NCBI GenBank assembly: GCA_018822845.1
Contig: JAHJJD010000049.1
Span: 33,998 to 97,997 of the forward strand
Length of the DNA: 64,000 bases
Reading direction: 5' to 3'
From: Gammaproteobacteria bacterium
GTDB taxonomy: Bacteria > Pseudomonadota > Gammaproteobacteria > Thiotrichales > Thiotrichaceae
The position numbers were made by a program, and so were the translations under genes. Shown here piece after piece: positions 56,438 to 64,000 of this stretch; position 1 is the first letter of the stretch; each line of letters begins with the position of its first letter. The notes under the pieces were generated by a model. That model had not been told where the DNA came from and ran no database searches. It saw only the letters and a list, made by a program, of their open reading frames with translations.

Positions 56438-57012
56438 TGTTATCCCTGAAACATGCAGTCCCCCTGCTGCTGTTATCCCTGATTTTGGGCGGTTGCACCG
56501 TCCAGTATGAAAATGTGCAACTCGCCCCCAACGGAAGGGTGAAAGTTACCCACATGACACCGGAGTTGCAAAAAAGCATTCAGGATCTGGAAGCGGGCCT
56601 GATTGCCATGCAGCCGGGCACCATTGACCCGCGCGAAGCCCGTGAAATTGCCTATGACGCCCATGTTTATCCCATGTATCTGGCAAACGACTGGGATTTG
56701 ACCTGGCCGCCACTGCTACACAACACCCTGCGCAACGCCGACCAACGCAAAGCTGGCCTGTGCGTCGACTGGGCACGTGCCATGCGTGCACGGATGCGCA
56801 GCAAAAACCTGACAACATTCGACCTGTACTGGGGAGTCGCCCACAAGGGCAATCCGTGGCGCGAGCACAGCACCCTGATTGTAACGCCGAAAGGCCGCCC
56901 GATGGACTACGGCATGGTGCTCGACCCATGGCGCGATTCCGGCAAGCTGTACTGGAGCCGCGTCAAGGATGACATCAAATATCCATGGAAGTATTTTGAA
57001 GGGCCGGGTTAA
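56437..57012 (+). CDS. Lipoprotein with a transglutaminase-like Cys-His-Asp arrangement
   Basis: Protein of 191 aa with a lipoprotein signal (lipobox LILGGC, Cys20). The mature part has GLCVDWARAMRARM (Cys109), REHSTLIV (His144) and MVLDPWRDSG (Asp163), in the order Cys-His-Asp and spacing typical of papain/transglutaminase folds. This suggests a periplasmic cysteine peptidase or amidase on the cell envelope, an inference. ATG 56437 follows AAGGAAAG well. It ends the mtaD-ubiG operon and converges with the 2OG oxygenase gene with 1 bp between stops. Confidence 0.75.
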   Translation: MLSLKHAVPLLLLSLILGGCTVQYENVQLAPNGRVKVTHMTPELQKSIQDLEAGLIAMQPGTIDPREAREIAYDAHVYPMYLANDWDLTWPPLLHNTLRNADQRKAGLCVDWARAMRARMRSKNLTTFDLYWGVAHKGNPWREHSTLIVTPKGRPMDYGMVLDPWRDSGKLYWSRVKDDIKYPWKYFEGPG

Positions 57013-57013
57013 T

Positions 57014-57712
57014 TCAAGCCCGCGCCTTGTGGAAAGTTAATACCAGCACATCCCGCCAGGCGGGTTGTGCCGGGTCAGCCGGGCCGATTTCCGTTACCCC
57101 GTGATAGACCGCATGGTCATTCACCAACATCAAATCCCCTGCCTGTTCCAGCGTCCCTTCCGCCAGCGGAAGCATGTCATTGTCGTAGACACGACTTACC
57201 CCACCCTGGATGTTCTGCCGATCCATCATCATGATCAGGATATATTCAGCACCATCCTTGTGTACGCCTTCCGGAGTCGGTTTGCCCAACTGGTCTTCAC
57301 GCGCCACGATGCGGAACTGATGCGCCTGAATCCGCCACAGCTCTGCCGGGCTGCATGAAAACTGGCTGGTAGCCCAGCGGATGATTTCCTTCAGCGCCGG
57401 GTTGTGCAGGGTCGTCGGTAACCAGCTACGAAAATGCCGGTTAATGCCGCCATGCACATGATTATAGTGGGTACTCTGGTAATGCGGCTCATAAGGAAGA
57501 ACCTCCAGAGAATTGTTTTTCCAGTGAAAAACGGAATAGCGCCGGTAACGGTAATGACCGCCATCACGCAGGTATGGGTCTGACAACAGGCCGTTCCAAC
57601 TTTGGCGAAAACGCTTGTAAGCCTGCCCCATGCGCCGGACAAGCTGTTGATGCAGACGGCTGGTTTCACCCTTTGCCATCATGAATCCAGGTTTTTGCAG
57701 TAACGTGTTCAC
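57014..57712 (-). CDS. 2-Oxoglutarate/Fe(II)-dependent dioxygenase family protein
   Basis: Protein of 232 aa resembling the 2OG-Fe dioxy family (former DUF2257), whose characterised members hydroxylate free amino acids such as isoleucine. The metal triad is visible: GVHKDGAEYI (His151, Asp153) and DHAVYHGVTEI (His204), followed by an Arg (WRDVLVLTF) for the 2OG carboxylate. The 50s-90s region is rich in Tyr, His and Arg (HYRYRRYSVFHW). Start GTG 57712 or ATG 57682/57679. The 57713-57774 gap upstream is AT-rich and may hold its promoter. Substrate unknown. Confidence 0.78.
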   Translation of the reverse strand: MNTLLQKPGFMMAKGETSRLHQQLVRRMGQAYKRFRQSWNGLLSDPYLRDGGHYRYRRYSVFHWKNNSLEVLPYEPHYQSTHYNHVHGGINRHFRSWLPTTLHNPALKEIIRWATSQFSCSPAELWRIQAHQFRIVAREDQLGKPTPEGVHKDGAEYILIMMMDRQNIQGGVSRVYDNDMLPLAEGTLEQAGDLMLVNDHAVYHGVTEIGPADPAQPAWRDVLVLTFHKARA

Positions 57713-57774
57713 TTACCCAACTTTAAATTCAATACATAACAATATTGTAATTAAATGAAATATCCCTGAATAGG

Positions 57775-58749
57775 TCAGACTGGCGTATTGGCGATAATTG
57801 TCGCCCGAACGGGAGCAGGATAGCCCTCAAGCGTGCGACTGCCATCAGCCGGATCAAGGAAATCGGCCAGCGACTCGCCTTTGCTCCATGCTGTACAGCG
57901 TTGTTCTTCCACACTGGTCGGCGTTACATCCACCACACGAATATCAATGAAGCCCAACCGTTTCAACCACAGTTCCAGCATAAGCACAGAAGGGATAAAC
58001 CATACATTGCGCATTTTGGCGTAACGGTCATGCGGCATCAGCACAGTCTGCCCATCGCCGTCCACCACCAGCGTTTCCAGCACCAACTCACCACCAGCGC
58101 GTAAGGCACGGCGCAATTCCTGCAAATGCCCCAGCGGATCACGGCGATGATACAGCACGCCCATGGAAAAGACGGTATCGAAACCTTTCTGGCGTAAATC
58201 CGGCAGGTCTTCACTCTTCAGCGGCAGCATCCATACCGGCAGTTCGCCAGCATAGCGCTTCACCGCCTGAAATTGCGTGATAAACAGCAAGGTTGGGTCG
58301 ATTCCGATCACCGCTTGAGCGCCTGCCCCGTACATGCGCCACATGTGGTAACCACTGCCACAGCCCACATCCAGCACCAGCCGCCCTTCCAGCGGGCTGA
58401 GATGTGGGAACACGCGATCCCATTTCCAGTCGGAACGCCATTCGGTATCGATATGGATGCCGAACAGTTCATACGGCCCCTTGCGCCATGGAATCAGGGC
58501 TTGCAGCGACGCACGCAATTGTGTCCGGGTGTTTTCATCTGCATCGGCAGGCGTACCGATACGCACTACCTTGCGGTTGAAATCAAGGCTGGATGGCTGT
58601 AATTGGGGCATGGAATCCAGAGCTGCCTGCCATTCCGGCAATTTGCCGTGGGAACCGGCGTAAGCGCTGTCCAGTTGTGCAGGCAGGCTTTCCAGCCATG
58701 CAACAAGGCGGGAATCTTGCAGGAAACGATACAAGGAATCAGGCAACAA
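57775..58749 (-). CDS. cmoB: tRNA U34 carboxymethyltransferase CmoB
   Basis: Protein of 324 aa transferring a carboxymethyl group from carboxy-SAM to 5-hydroxyuridine at tRNA position 34, giving cmo5U. Motifs: LIPWRKGPYELFGIHIDTEWRSDWKWDR, the SAM site VLDVGCGSGYHMWRM, IGIDPTLLFITQFQAV, FSMGVLYHRRDPL, and MRNVWFIPSVLMLELWL. It is 2 bp downstream of cmoA and belongs to the SDR-cmoA-cmoB operon. Confidence 0.96.
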   Translation of the reverse strand: MLPDSLYRFLQDSRLVAWLESLPAQLDSAYAGSHGKLPEWQAALDSMPQLQPSSLDFNRKVVRIGTPADADENTRTQLRASLQALIPWRKGPYELFGIHIDTEWRSDWKWDRVFPHLSPLEGRLVLDVGCGSGYHMWRMYGAGAQAVIGIDPTLLFITQFQAVKRYAGELPVWMLPLKSEDLPDLRQKGFDTVFSMGVLYHRRDPLGHLQELRRALRAGGELVLETLVVDGDGQTVLMPHDRYAKMRNVWFIPSVLMLELWLKRLGFIDIRVVDVTPTSVEEQRCTAWSKGESLADFLDPADGSRTLEGYPAPVRATIIANTPV

Positions 58750-58751
58750 TC

Positions 58752-59483
58752 TTACTCTCCCTTCACAGCCAGCAGCGAGGCAAAGCTGAATCCCTGAAAC
58801 CAGTTCACCGTTTGTTTGAATCCGGCAGCTTGCAAGCGTGCCGCATGTTCCTCGAATGTGTCAGGAATCAATACATTATCCAGTGCGGAACGTTTCTGGC
58901 TGATTTCGAGTTCGCTGTAACCGTTGGCGCGCTTGAACTCCAGATGCAGATCGGTCAGCAAATCCTGGTCGGCGGCAGCGGCGAACCGCAGTTTTTCCGA
59001 AAGAATCAATACGCCGCCGGGCCGCAAACCCTGATAAATCCTTTCCAGCATCGCCAACCGGTCGGCAGGCTTGAGGAATTGCAGGGTGAAATTCAGCACT
59101 ACTACCGAAGCGTTTTCCAGCACTACATGCTGGATGTCGTCGCAAATCACCTCGAAATGCCCGGCAGGCAGACGCCGCTGCATGATCTGTTCGCAGCGGC
59201 TGGTCATGGCGCTGGAATTGTCCACGCAGACGAAACTGACGCCTGCTTCGCGTACCTGCGCAGCCATCGACAGGGTTGCAGCCCCCAACGAACAACCGAG
59301 ATCGTAAATCCGGCTATCCGCCTGGGCGTAGCGGCGCGCAATCACCCCCAGCAGACTGATGATGGTTTCGTAACCGGGCACCGAACGGCGGATCATGTCG
59401 GGAAACACGTCCGCCACTGCTTCGGTGAAAGCGAAGTCCACAACCTGCCCCTGCGGATGGGCGTAGATGGAATCGCGCGCCAT
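58752..59483 (-). CDS. cmoA: Carboxy-S-adenosyl-L-methionine synthase CmoA
   Basis: Protein of 243 aa that makes carboxy-SAM from SAM and prephenate for CmoB. Motifs: FAFTEAVADVFPDMIRRSVPGYETI, YDLGCSLGAATLSM, VDNSSAMTSRC, NFTLQFL, and LILSEKLRF. ATG 59483 is chosen because it overlaps the stop of the SDR gene (TAATG) and starts MARDSIYAHP; a few upstream codons are open but low-complexity (poly-Gly). The two Cmo genes are adjacent as in E. coli. Confidence 0.95.
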   Translation of the reverse strand: MARDSIYAHPQGQVVDFAFTEAVADVFPDMIRRSVPGYETIISLLGVIARRYAQADSRIYDLGCSLGAATLSMAAQVREAGVSFVCVDNSSAMTSRCEQIMQRRLPAGHFEVICDDIQHVVLENASVVVLNFTLQFLKPADRLAMLERIYQGLRPGGVLILSEKLRFAAAADQDLLTDLHLEFKRANGYSELEISQKRSALDNVLIPDTFEEHAARLQAAGFKQTVNWFQGFSFASLLAVKGE

Positions 59484-60274
59484 TACGCCTCCACCGCCTC
59501 CCCTGGCCAACGGGCGTCAGCGGGCTGGCGCTCCACTTTCAGGTGTTCGCCAGTACGTTTGCCAGCATCCGGGCCGAGGTAGAACAGGAACGGGCCAACC
59601 AGCGCTTCCGGACGGGCCATGGTATTGGGATTTTCGCCGGGGTAGTTCAGGGTGCGCATGCTGGTGCGTATCGGCCCGGTATCCACCGCATTGACGCGGA
59701 TGAAATGTTGCGGGTCGTCGTATTCCGCTGCCAGAATGTCGCAGTAAGCATCCATCCCGGCCTTGGCCACACCGAATGCACCGAAATACGCCTTGTTGGA
59801 TTCATGTGCCGCAAATACGATGGAAGCGTCAGCGGCTTCTTCCAGTAACGGCAGTGCTGCGCGGGTCAGCAGAAAATTGGCGTGCAAATTCACCATGATC
59901 ATTTTCGACCACAGTTCTGCTTCGTAATACTTGATCGGGGTAAAAGCTGACAGCCATGCTGCATTCAGCACCACGCCATCCAGCCGCCCGAGTTGCTCGC
60001 GGAGATTGTTGGCAAGATCCTCGTAATCCTTGACAGTAGCACCCTGCATGTCGAGCGGGTAAATGGCCGGTTCCGGGCAGCCTGCATTGACGATCTCGTC
60101 GTAGGTTTCCTCAGCGCGGCGCACTTCCTTGTCGAGCATCACCACAGTGGCACCAAATTGGGCACAGGCTTTGGCGATTGCCCTGCCCATACCTGCGGCA
60201 GCACCCGTTACCAGAATCACGCGCCCTTGCAATGCGCCCTCGGATGGCACATATGCCAGTAAATTTTCCTGCAT
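59483..60274 (-). CDS. SDR-family protein (YciK-like) lacking the catalytic Ser and Tyr
   Basis: Short-chain dehydrogenase fold, 263 aa. The cofactor motif TGAAAGMGR (~24-31) and NAAW are present, and overall it follows the YciK group (YPLDMQ, LDGVVLNAAWL, VNLHANFLLTRA, IRVNAVDTGPIRTSMRT). The active site is altered: YxxxK reads FGVAK (Phe167, Lys171) and the Ser position reads Ala/His in SIVFAAHES. So either it has no oxidoreductase activity or uses another mechanism. It heads the operon with cmoA and cmoB (1-bp overlap); the context suggests a role in tRNA wobble modification or chance linkage. Confidence 0.85.
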   Translation of the reverse strand: MQENLLAYVPSEGALQGRVILVTGAAAGMGRAIAKACAQFGATVVMLDKEVRRAEETYDEIVNAGCPEPAIYPLDMQGATVKDYEDLANNLREQLGRLDGVVLNAAWLSAFTPIKYYEAELWSKMIMVNLHANFLLTRAALPLLEEAADASIVFAAHESNKAYFGAFGVAKAGMDAYCDILAAEYDDPQHFIRVNAVDTGPIRTSMRTLNYPGENPNTMARPEALVGPFLFYLGPDAGKRTGEHLKVERQPADARWPGEAVEA

Positions 60275-60340
60275 TTTGTCTCCGCCTGGGGATAAGTCCG
60301 AAAAGAAACAGAGTTTAGCGCAAACAAAATCAATCGAACA

Positions 60341-60369
60341 TTGACCTGTAACAAAGAGTCTAATAAGTT
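60341..60369 (+). promoter_or_regulatory. Possible sigma-70 promoter of the Anbu gene
   Basis: TTGACC (60341-60346) and TAAGTT (60364-60369) with 17-base spacing lie 31 bases before ATG 60400, in the 125-bp gap divergent from the SDR gene. The -10 match is partial. Confidence 0.35.
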
Positions 60370-60399
60370 ATCTTAACCTTCAATTCATCCCGGATCGAC

Positions 60400-61149
60400 A
60401 TGACATATTGTATAGGCGTTTCCCTTGACGCTGGGCTTGTACTGACTTCCGACTCCCGCACCAATGCCGGTATCGATAATGTTAGCACCTACAGCAAGAT
60501 GCACCGCTGCATAACTACCCCTGACCGGATGCTGGTTATTATGAGTGCAGGCAACCTGGCTACCACGCAAAGCGTTATCCAGCAAATCCGCCGTGACGTA
60601 CAGGAAGGAGCCCCCCGCAACGTCAACACCCTTCACTATCTCGCCGATGTTGCTGAATATCTGGGGGATGTGCTGGTGGGCAAAATCCGCAAGCACACGG
60701 AACAGGCAGGCTTCGTACCTGATGCCACCCTGATCCTCGGCGGGCAGATCATGGGGCGAAACCCGAATATCTACATGATCTACCCGCAGGGCAACTACAT
60801 CACCTCTTCCGAGGACACCCCTTACCTGCAAATTGGTGAAAGCAAGTATGGCAAACCCGTGCTTGACCGCTTCCTCACCCCCGAAGCCTCACTGGAAGAT
60901 GCCGCCATCTGTTCGCTGATTTCGATGGATTCCACCATGAAAAGCAACGCCAGCGTGGGGCCACCCATCGAAGTGCTGGTTTACCAGCGTGACCAGTTCA
61001 CCACGCCGCAGCATTACCGCTTCGATGCGGAAGACCCTTACCTGATTTCGATCCGCCACGAATGGGCGAATCACTTGAATAATGCCTTCCGCTCCATGCC
61101 CCGGCTGGAAGAACACGCCCTGCCTAACGGTGGCCTGCATACGTTTTAG
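60400..61149 (+). CDS. Anbu, proteasome-type Ntn-hydrolase
   Basis: Protein of 249 aa of the bacterial proteasome-related Anbu group. After removal of Met1 the N-terminal residue is Thr1 (MTYCIG), with SDSR giving Asp17 and STYSKM giving Lys32, the Thr-Asp-Lys arrangement of proteasomal active sites. Also family-like: VIMSAGNLATTQSV, GGQIMGRNPNIYMIYPQGN and SLISMDSTMKSNASVGPPIE. Anbu genes usually sit with an alpha-E (DUF403) protein, a circularly permuted ATP-grasp and a transglutaminase; none is next to it here. It converges with a zinc metallopeptidase gene, overlapping by 4 bp. Weak ribosome-binding site. Confidence 0.9.
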   Translation: MTYCIGVSLDAGLVLTSDSRTNAGIDNVSTYSKMHRCITTPDRMLVIMSAGNLATTQSVIQQIRRDVQEGAPRNVNTLHYLADVAEYLGDVLVGKIRKHTEQAGFVPDATLILGGQIMGRNPNIYMIYPQGNYITSSEDTPYLQIGESKYGKPVLDRFLTPEASLEDAAICSLISMDSTMKSNASVGPPIEVLVYQRDQFTTPQHYRFDAEDPYLISIRHEWANHLNNAFRSMPRLEEHALPNGGLHTF

Positions 61150-62168
61150 GCTTGGGAATGAGCTGCGATGACCTGATGGATGAAACGCAGTTTGACGATC
61201 ACTTGTGGCGTCAACCAGAACGGGTAGGCATCCGGCATCCCCATGCTGCGGTTGAGTGAGTTCATCAGCACTGTCAGTTGTTCCCATTTTTGTATCAGCA
61301 CATGGAAATCACTGGAATAGACATCGGCATGTGGAATCACCCCAAAGCCGGTGGCGGTTTCCAGTGTGCTCATGATATGCAGGTAATGCGCCCAGGTTTC
61401 CGCCCAGTCTTCCCACGGATGCGCGCTGGCGTAGGCACTGATGTGGCGACTGACCCAGTTGGGAGCAGGGCCATGGGCATAGTAGCAATCCAGTGCTTCC
61501 CGGTAATTTTCTTCCCCGCCAAACAGGCGGCGAAAACGCGGGTACCACTCGGTGTTTTTAACCAGCACGTCCCAGTAATAATGGCCGCTTTCGTGCCGCA
61601 TATGCCCCAGCACGGTGCGGTAGCGCTCATTCATCTGCTCACGCGCCATCATCCGGTGGACATCATCAGCTTCCGCAGCATACAGGGTAATCACGCCATT
61701 CTTGTGACCGGTATGTACCCGGTGCTTTTTCACCAGCGGGTTGGTGCGCTGGTCTTCCATGAAATCAAATGCCAACCCGCTGGCGGGGTTCTGCGCACGA
61801 TCCACAATCGGCAAATCCAGCCATAACAGCGAATACACCAGCCGTCGCTTGGCACTTTCCAGTATTTTCCAGCGTTGCACGTTGAGCGGGATGGTTTGCG
61901 CCGGAATCGTGCGGGTCAGGCGACATGAACAGCATTGCACGTGTGGGCCATTGGCTGGAATCAGCCAGTTGCAAGCTACCGGATGATTGCGCAAAGCACA
62001 TGCCCGCAGTCCATCACCCGTGCCAAAACGAAGCTTCGTAGCGTTATGGCGAGCTGCTGCCAGCATTGTCAGTGACTCAGGGTTAAACCCCAACAGACGC
62101 CCGCAGGCAGGGCATTCGCTGTCTTCAAATATCACTTCCTGCCCGCAGGTACAATGAAAACGCCTCAT
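61146..62168 (-). CDS. Putative zinc-binding metallopeptidase (former DUF2248)
   Basis: Protein of 340 aa. An N-terminal zinc ribbon (CTCGQEVIFEDSECPACG) and a second Cys cluster (CACALR-like ACALRNHPVAC with CCSC) precede the peptidase domain. The catalytic motif is HESGHYYWDVLV (HExxH), followed by EDWAETWAHYLHIM with the third ligand region. The protein is probably cytoplasmic. It overlaps sseA upstream by ATGA, forming an operon with it, and converges with Anbu. Function is unknown. Confidence 0.85.
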   Translation of the reverse strand: MRRFHCTCGQEVIFEDSECPACGRLLGFNPESLTMLAAARHNATKLRFGTGDGLRACALRNHPVACNWLIPANGPHVQCCSCRLTRTIPAQTIPLNVQRWKILESAKRRLVYSLLWLDLPIVDRAQNPASGLAFDFMEDQRTNPLVKKHRVHTGHKNGVITLYAAEADDVHRMMAREQMNERYRTVLGHMRHESGHYYWDVLVKNTEWYPRFRRLFGGEENYREALDCYYAHGPAPNWVSRHISAYASAHPWEDWAETWAHYLHIMSTLETATGFGVIPHADVYSSDFHVLIQKWEQLTVLMNSLNRSMGMPDAYPFWLTPQVIVKLRFIHQVIAAHSQA

Positions 62169-62998
62169 GGCTTCGCCACCGGGCGGGCTGGATCACGAAT
62201 CCATTCGCTCCACGAGCCGGGGTACAGGCGGGTTCCGGGGATTCCGGCGATTTCCAGCGCCAACTGGTTGTGGCAAGCAGTGACACCGGAGCCACACATG
62301 TGCACTACCCTGCCAGGCTCTGCACCATTGAGGATGCATTCCCATTCGGCACGTAACTGTTCCACCGGTTTGAACAGGCCGTTGTGCAGGTTGTCAGTCA
62401 GCGGGCGGTTGACTGCACCGGGGATGGTTCCGGCTACCGGGTCGATGGGTTCCTTTTCACCACGGAAGCGTTCCGGGGCGCGGGCATCCACCACTAACCA
62501 TTGCGCTGAATCCAGCAGTTGTTGGGTATCGACGGTGAAACCGGGTTGCATGCGGGGCTGGAAATTGCCGGGTTGTATGACGGCTGGAGATTCTGTTTGC
62601 AGTTTTCCCTGCTGTTGTTGCCATGCCGGGAAACCACCATCCAGCACTGCTACGGCTTCGTGCCCCAGCCAGCGCAGCAGCCACCAGGCGCGCACTGCCA
62701 TGGCACCGCCGCAGTCATCGTAGGCGACCACTTGTGTATCCGTATTCAGGCCGAGACTTGCGAGTTTTGCAGCCAGTTTATCTACATCCGGCAGCGGGTG
62801 GCGGCCTGATTCCGGGGTAATCGGCGATGACAGGTCGTGATCCAGATGCAGGTAGTGTGCGCCGGGGATGTGGCTTTCAGCGTAGGCGCGTTCACCATAG
62901 CTGGTGTCGGCGAGGTTGAAACGGCAATCAAGCAGCAACCAGCTGGAATCGGCAAGGTGTTGGTTCAGGGTTTGGCAGTCAATGATAGTCGTGTGCAT
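62165..62998 (-). CDS. sseA: 3-Mercaptopyruvate/thiosulfate sulfurtransferase (SseA-like)
   Basis: Tandem rhodanese of 277 aa. The first domain is inactive-type (LLLDCRFNLADTSYGERAYAESHIPGAHYLHLDHDL). The second has the active-site loop HMCGSGVTACHN; CGSGVT is typical of mercaptopyruvate sulfurtransferases rather than the thiosulfate type. LDGGFPAW closes the first domain and YPGSWSEWIRD the second. It transfers sulfane sulfur to cyanide or thiols. It overlaps the metallopeptidase gene downstream by 4 bp. Confidence 0.92.
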   Translation of the reverse strand: MHTTIIDCQTLNQHLADSSWLLLDCRFNLADTSYGERAYAESHIPGAHYLHLDHDLSSPITPESGRHPLPDVDKLAAKLASLGLNTDTQVVAYDDCGGAMAVRAWWLLRWLGHEAVAVLDGGFPAWQQQQGKLQTESPAVIQPGNFQPRMQPGFTVDTQQLLDSAQWLVVDARAPERFRGEKEPIDPVAGTIPGAVNRPLTDNLHNGLFKPVEQLRAEWECILNGAEPGRVVHMCGSGVTACHNQLALEIAGIPGTRLYPGSWSEWIRDPARPVAKP

Positions 62999-63061
62999 AA
63001 ATGGCTTATTCGTAACGTCATGATGGAAGTTGCCGGGAAATCAAGACCAGTATACGCAACC

Positions 63062-63349
63062 CTACGTCGGGATCACATACACCGCGACCACCACGCAATG
63101 GCAAGCCGCCCCGCCCAATACGAACAGGTGCCAAATGGCATGGGTGTACTGGTATTTTTTCGTCGCATAAAATACCGCCCCAATGCTGTAGGCAAGCCCA
63201 CCCGCCACTAGCAGGACGAAACCGGGAGTTGGCAATGCCACGTACAGCCCGTACACCACCAACAATGACAACCAGCCCATCAACAGATAAATCGCCAAAG
63301 ATGCGCGTTTAACAATATCTTCGCCACTAAGCCGCCATTTTACTTCCTT
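63062..63349 (-). pseudogene. Hemolysin III family (HlyIII/YqfA) gene, 5' part missing
   Basis: The C-terminal ~95 residues of an HlyIII-type membrane protein: RASLAIYLLMGW, GGLAYSIGAVFYATKKYQYT and THAIWHLFVLGGAACH with the conserved His residues. Normal length is about 210-220 aa. Upstream on the minus strand the frame stays open as KEVKWRLSGEDIVKRA and meets a TAA at 63350-63352, already inside the first, degenerate CRISPR repeat. So the N-terminal half is absent and the array takes its place. An internal ATG (63298) could start a 78-aa fragment, which is unlikely to work. Confidence 0.75.
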
Positions 63350-64000
63350 TTAAATCAGGGCAGTGTTCAAATTCTTCTTTTTTGATTGCTCCACCGCCCA
63401 TGCAACGTCTTAATCCCTTTTAAATCAGGGCAGTGTTCAAATAGCACCGACCTAAACTATCAGGAGAAATATCATGGTCTTAATCCCTTTTAAATCAGGG
63501 CAGTGTTCAAATCAAGCAACGACGGAGCAAACAACATGAAATCAGCGTCTTAATCCCTTTTAAATCAGGGCAGTGTTCAAATCCAACAATACGTGGAGAT
63601 CAGATACTCGACAATGTCTTAATCCCTTTTAAATCAGGGCAGTGTTCAAATATCTAGCGTGGTGTCTGCAAGGCAGGGATGTGGTGTCTTAATCCCTTTT
63701 AAATCAGGGCAGTGTTCAAATATGGAACGTAGTCCAAGGTCTTCAGCTTGATAAAAGTCTTAATCCCTTTTAAATCAGGGCAGTGTTCAAATCCGTTGAT
63801 GTTTGGGATGAGGATCGTAACGCATGTCTTAATCCCTTTTAAATCAGGGCAGTGTTCAAATACATGGCTATCAACTCAAACCAATTCCGCGCCGCAGTCT
63901 TAATCCCTTTTAAATCAGGGCAGTGTTCAAATGCAACCGCAACTGAACAGCAACTGGCCGCAACGTCTTAATCCCTTTTAAATCAGGGCAGTGTTCAAAT
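63337..64000 (-). CRISPR. CRISPR array: 10 repeats of 36 bp, 9 spacers, continuing off the window
   Basis: Nine identical 36-bp repeats (start GTCTTAATCC, end GTGTTCAAAT) begin at 63407, 63477, 63547, 63616, 63686, 63757, 63826, 63897 and 63965; the last ends exactly at base 64000. A tenth at 63337-63372 is degenerate in its first nine bases. Spacers are 32-35 bp and all different. Read on the minus strand the repeat ends GGGATTAAGAC, giving a likely crRNA 5' handle ATTAAGAC. With the degenerate terminal repeat at the left, transcription from the right is expected and the leader lies beyond the window. No cas gene is present here, so the type cannot be assigned. Confidence 0.97.

Noticed and set aside
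63664..63667. GTCT inside spacer 5, suggesting an extra short repeat
   Set aside because: Only four bases match; the 34-bp spacing of that spacer is normal.

Overview
The window looks like chromosomal DNA of a gammaproteobacterium, moderately GC-rich with tightly packed genes. It carries UbiG, CmoA/CmoB, DsbC, LolA, RdgC, YceH and TcdA. Two neighbourhoods match gammaproteobacterial gene orders: aat/trxB/ftsK/lolA/rarA (as in E. coli, but without cydDC and lrp) and mtnA/mtaD/ubiG (as in Pseudomonas). A sulfur-oxidising Thiotrichales host (Thiothrix-like) is my inference from the overall protein flavour and the repeat-rich genome; nothing in the window proves it.

Layout. 1-8.65 kb: purA 3' end, tcdA, a large hybrid histidine kinase, a methyltransferase, then dcd (interrupted by an in-frame intein), an LEA14-like lipoprotein and apbC. 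8.86-19.2 kb: a type I restriction-modification island (hsdM, a REP-associated transposase, hsdS, a winged-helix protein, an AlbA_2/Schlafen-type protein, hsdR, a YgjP-type metallopeptidase), mostly joined by 4-bp ATGA overlaps. 19.2-35.3 kb: VanW protein, GarR/GlxR-type reductase, methyltransferase, DUF2007 protein, TlpA-like thioredoxin, dicarboxylate symporter, metG, DUF349 protein, rdgC, a DUF1501/DUF1800 pair, then an operon of a P-loop ATPase, a MetA-type acyltransferase and a membrane protein. 35.3-51.9 kb: dusB, sucA, rarA-lolA-ftsK, trxB-aat-yceH, a UDG-family protein, mutS, dsbC, xerD. 52-63.3 kb: unknown membrane protein, mtnA/mtaD/ubiG, lipoprotein, 2OG-Fe(II) oxygenase, SDR-cmoA-cmoB, Anbu proteasome-type protease, zinc metallopeptidase, sulfurtransferase. 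63.06-64.0 kb: an hlyIII gene missing its 5' part, running straight into a CRISPR array that continues off the window.

The most unusual feature is a set of palindromic repeat families that sit inside protein-coding genes without breaking the frame. They encode extra peptide in TcdA, RarA, MetG and MutS, the C-terminal tail of DusB, and the last residues of HsdM and of the REP transposase. In the restriction island one palindrome supplies both the stop codon of hsdM and the start codon of the transposase. This resembles the Rickettsia palindromic elements, but with several unrelated families in one 64-kb stretch. The other main points are the intein placed next to the active-site Arg of dCTP deaminase, and a CRISPR array whose spacers include sequences that look like ribosome-binding site plus ATG.

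No tRNA, rRNA or prophage was seen. No gene-free stretch longer than about 300 bases exists apart from the CRISPR array.
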